Notes under the pieces: model-generated
Seen by the model: the letters and a program-made list of their open reading frames with translations, nothing else
Database searches by the model: none
What the model was told of the DNA's origin: nothing
Source of the DNA: Muricoccus harenae
GTDB taxonomy: Bacteria > Pseudomonadota > Alphaproteobacteria > Acetobacterales > Acetobacteraceae
DNA length: 64,000 bases
Direction: 5' to 3'
Assembly: GCF_009848505.1 (NCBI RefSeq)
Contig: NZ_WWDL01000014.1
Coordinates: 1-64,000 of the forward strand
Part shown: positions 62,024-64,000 of the stretch, piece by piece
Layout of the letters: each line of letters begins with the position of its first letter
Numbering within the stretch: the first letter of the stretch is position 1
Translations under genes and position numbers: made by a program

Positions 62024-63001
62024 TTAGTTAACCTCGATCCGGGCCATGCGGACGTAGTTGCCCTGCGTCTCGACATCCTTGCGCAGGAAGCTGTCGAACG
62101 CGGCGATCGACATCGCCATGGGCTGCGCGCCCTGCTTCTCCATCGCGGCTTTCGTCTCGGGCCGGGACAGCCAGGCATTCACCGCGCCGTTCAGCTTCTC
62201 CACGACGGGGCGCGGCGCCTGCGCCGGCACCATAAGCCCGAGCCAGATCGAGGCCTCGTAACCCGGCAGACCGGCCTCCGCGACAGTCGGCAACTCCGGC
62301 ATCAGCGGGTCGCGCCGCGGCCCGGTGGTCGCCAGCGCCTTCGCCCGCCCGCCCGCCACATGCGGCTGCATGGTGGGAATGGCGTCGAACATCATCGGCA
62401 CCGTGCCGGAGATGAGCGCCGTGCGGGCCTCGCCCGAGGAGCGGAAGGGAATGTGCTGGATCTCGATGCCCGCCATGGCGCGGAACACCTCGCCCGCGAT
62501 GTGATACGGCGTGCCGGGGCCGGAGGAGGCGTAGTCGATCTTCCCAGGCTCCGCCTTTGCCTTCGCGATCAGCTCCGCCACGCTGTTCACGCCGAGCGAG
62601 GGGTGCACCGCCAGCACGTGATGCGCCACATTCACCGCCGCGGCCGCCCCCAGGTCCCGCAACAGCACATAGGGACGGTTCCGGATCAGCGTCTCGTTCG
62701 CCGTATGCGTGTTGGACATCATCAGGATCGTGTAGCCGTCGGGAGCCGCCTTCGCGACGGCATCCGTCCCGATCACCGCGCCTGCGCCGGGCCGGTTCTC
62801 CACGACGAATGGCTGGCCGAGGCTCTGCGACAGCGCTTCCGCCACGTTGCGTGCGGCAATGTCGGCGGAACCGCCCGCGCCGAAGGGCACGACGATCCGC
62901 ACCGGCCGGTTCGGCCAGCCCGCATCCTGCGCGAGCGCGGGTGTGGCGAGGGCGCCAGCCGCGAGCGCCCCGAGCCCCCGCCGCGTAATGATGCCATTCA
63001 T
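62024..63001 (-). CDS. Bug family tripartite tricarboxylate transporter receptor
   Basis: A second periplasmic receptor, 325 residues, with an RR-containing signal peptide (MNGIITRRGLGALAAGALAT..., cut near ALAQ) and WPNRPVRIVVPFGAGGSADI. I start it at the Met at 63001; the longer frame is Arg-rich without similarity. It lies between another Bug gene (34 bp upstream) and the iron-sulfur subunit, in one operon. Confidence 0.93.
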   Translation of the reverse strand: MNGIITRRGLGALAAGALATPALAQDAGWPNRPVRIVVPFGAGGSADIAARNVAEALSQSLGQPFVVENRPGAGAVIGTDAVAKAAPDGYTILMMSNTHTANETLIRNRPYVLLRDLGAAAAVNVAHHVLAVHPSLGVNSVAELIAKAKAEPGKIDYASSGPGTPYHIAGEVFRAMAGIEIQHIPFRSSGEARTALISGTVPMMFDAIPTMQPHVAGGRAKALATTGPRRDPLMPELPTVAEAGLPGYEASIWLGLMVPAQAPRPVVEKLNGAVNAWLSRPETKAAMEKQGAQPMAMSIAAFDSFLRKDVETQGNYVRMARIEVN

Positions 63002-63035
63002 TGTTCCGTTCCTTCCCCAGCCCCTTGCGGGCCTG

Positions 63036-64000
63036 CTATTCGACCTTGCCGATCCGCTGCACGGCACGAACCAGCCGCGCGCTGTCCTCGCGAAAGAAGC
63101 GCTCGAACTCGGCGCCGTCCTGGTAGGCGATGGGGCTGCCAGCGGCCTCCATGGCGCGCTTCAGCGCATCGTCCTTCTCACAGACCTGGCGCAGCGCCTG
63201 ACGCATGCGGTCCTGAACCGGCGCCGGTGTCGCGGCCGGCAGGAACACGCCCGCCCAGATGTAGAACTCCACATCCTTGTAGCCGAGCTCCATGAAGGTC
63301 GGCACATCCTCGAAGCCCTTGAGGCGCTCGCTGCCCCAGCTGGCCAGGGCCCGCAGGCGCCCTTCCCTCACATGCGGCACCGCCGGGCCGGGACCGGAGG
63401 ACAGGGCGTCGATCTGGCCCGCGAGCAGCGCCGTCAGGGCTGGGCCGCCGCCCTGGAAGGGCACATGCAGCAGGTCCAGATCGGCCGCGCCGGTGAACAT
63501 CGCCATTGCGACATGCAGGGTGGAGTAGTTGCCCGCCGAGCCATAGGTGATGGCGCCCGGCCGCTTCTTCGCATCTGCCACGAATTCCTCGACCGTCCGC
63601 CAGGGCGAGCTCGCCGGCACGAGCAGCACGGTCGGGTCGGCATTGATCCGCGCGATCGGGGCGAGCTGGTCTACGGTATAGGCCGGCGTGCGGCCCATGA
63701 TCCGCTCGCTTTCCGGCAGCATGGCGAGGGAGGAGAGCGCCATCAGCGCCGTGTAGCCATCGGGCGCTGCCCGGGCCACGCTGGCCGTGCCGACGATGCC
63801 GCCGGCGCCCGGGCGGTTCACCACCGGCACGGCTTGGTTGAACACCCGCTCCAGCGCCGCCGCCACCGGGCGGGCCGTCACATCGGCCTGCCCGCCGGGC
63901 GGAAAGGCGACGATCATCTGGACCGGCCGCGTGGGCCAGGCGCCCTGCGCATGCGCCGCGGGGATCAGCCCGACGGCACCCAGGGCCGCCATCAGGTCAC
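63036..64000 (-). CDS. Bug family receptor, start beyond the window
   Basis: A third Bug receptor. The visible part ends a signal peptide (ALGAVGLIPAAHAQG) followed by WPTRPVQMIVAFPPGGQADVTAR and VVNRPGAGGIVGTASVA. A Met at 63992 is in frame but would give a very short signal peptide, so the true start is probably past position 64000. It heads the visible minus-strand run. Confidence 0.9.
   Translation of the reverse strand, partial: DLMAALGAVGLIPAAHAQGAWPTRPVQMIVAFPPGGQADVTARPVAAALERVFNQAVPVVNRPGAGGIVGTASVARAAPDGYTALMALSSLAMLPESERIMGRTPAYTVDQLAPIARINADPTVLLVPASSPWRTVEEFVADAKKRPGAITYGSAGNYSTLHVAMAMFTGAADLDLLHVPFQGGGPALTALLAGQIDALSSGPGPAVPHVREGRLRALASWGSERLKGFEDVPTFMELGYKDVEFYIWAGVFLPAATPAPVQDRMRQALRQVCEKDDALKRAMEAAGSPIAYQDGAEFERFFREDSARLVRAVQRIGKVE

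Noticed and set aside
61199-63295. Plus-strand open frame of 698 codons opposite the iron-sulfur and Bug genes
   Set aside because: The minus strand carries complete, motif-verified genes; this frame is Arg/Pro/His-rich noise.

Overview
The window is GC-rich alphaproteobacterial chromosome. I read it as Acetobacteraceae, most like Roseomonas. The grounds are the gene orders groES-groEL beside usg, yicC-gmk, rpsF-rpsR-rplI-dnaB-alr-radA-cvpA-purF and yfgM-bamB-der, together with several tripartite-tricarboxylate (Bug) binding proteins. The genus is an inference. I see no rRNA, tRNA, CRISPR array, insertion sequence or phage gene.

Layout. 1-5.8 kb: groES-groEL with two CIRCE operators, usg, an AEC transporter, yicC-gmk, an SDR and a TerC protein. 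6-13.6 kb: an orphan rutA, a DMT exporter, mltG, and the fatty-acid operon fabD-GNAT-fabG-acpP-fabF, followed by a small secreted protein. 13.8-17.7 kb: a siderophore receptor with a PiuC-type dioxygenase, then a methyltransferase. 18-29.8 kb: ribosomal genes, a cyclopropane synthase, dnaB, alr, two MlaEF-like ABC genes, a Cys-rich copper-storage protein behind a CueR-like promoter, radA, cvpA, purF and an SDR. 29.8-35.3 kb: a broken FkbM methyltransferase, der-bamB-yfgM-like, a lipoprotein, and a decayed oxidoreductase tail carrying an 18-bp tandem repeat. 35.3-47.4 kb: dihydroorotase, an exported hydrolase, a BLUF photosensor, asnB with two glycosyltransferases, ygfZ, and exported DUF1194, DUF1501 and DUF1800 proteins. 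47.5-48.2 kb: a broken sulfotransferase gene.

48.5-64 kb is an accessory uptake and catabolic region built from two convergent gene runs. The plus strand carries a LysR regulator, a complete TRAP transporter and a HyuA/HyuB cyclic-amide hydrolase pair. The minus strand carries two Bug receptors, a two-subunit molybdenum hydroxylase, a dihydroxyphthalate-decarboxylase-like protein, a third Bug receptor and an alpha/beta hydrolase. Together they look like import, hydroxylation, ring opening and further breakdown of an aromatic or N-heterocyclic acid. The substrate cannot be read from the sequence.

The most notable non-coding or broken elements are the paired CIRCE sites, the CueR-like promoter, a strong terminator between the siderophore receptor and its dioxygenase, and three decayed genes (FkbM, FdhF/YdeP-like, sulfotransferase) whose lesions can be located to the base.
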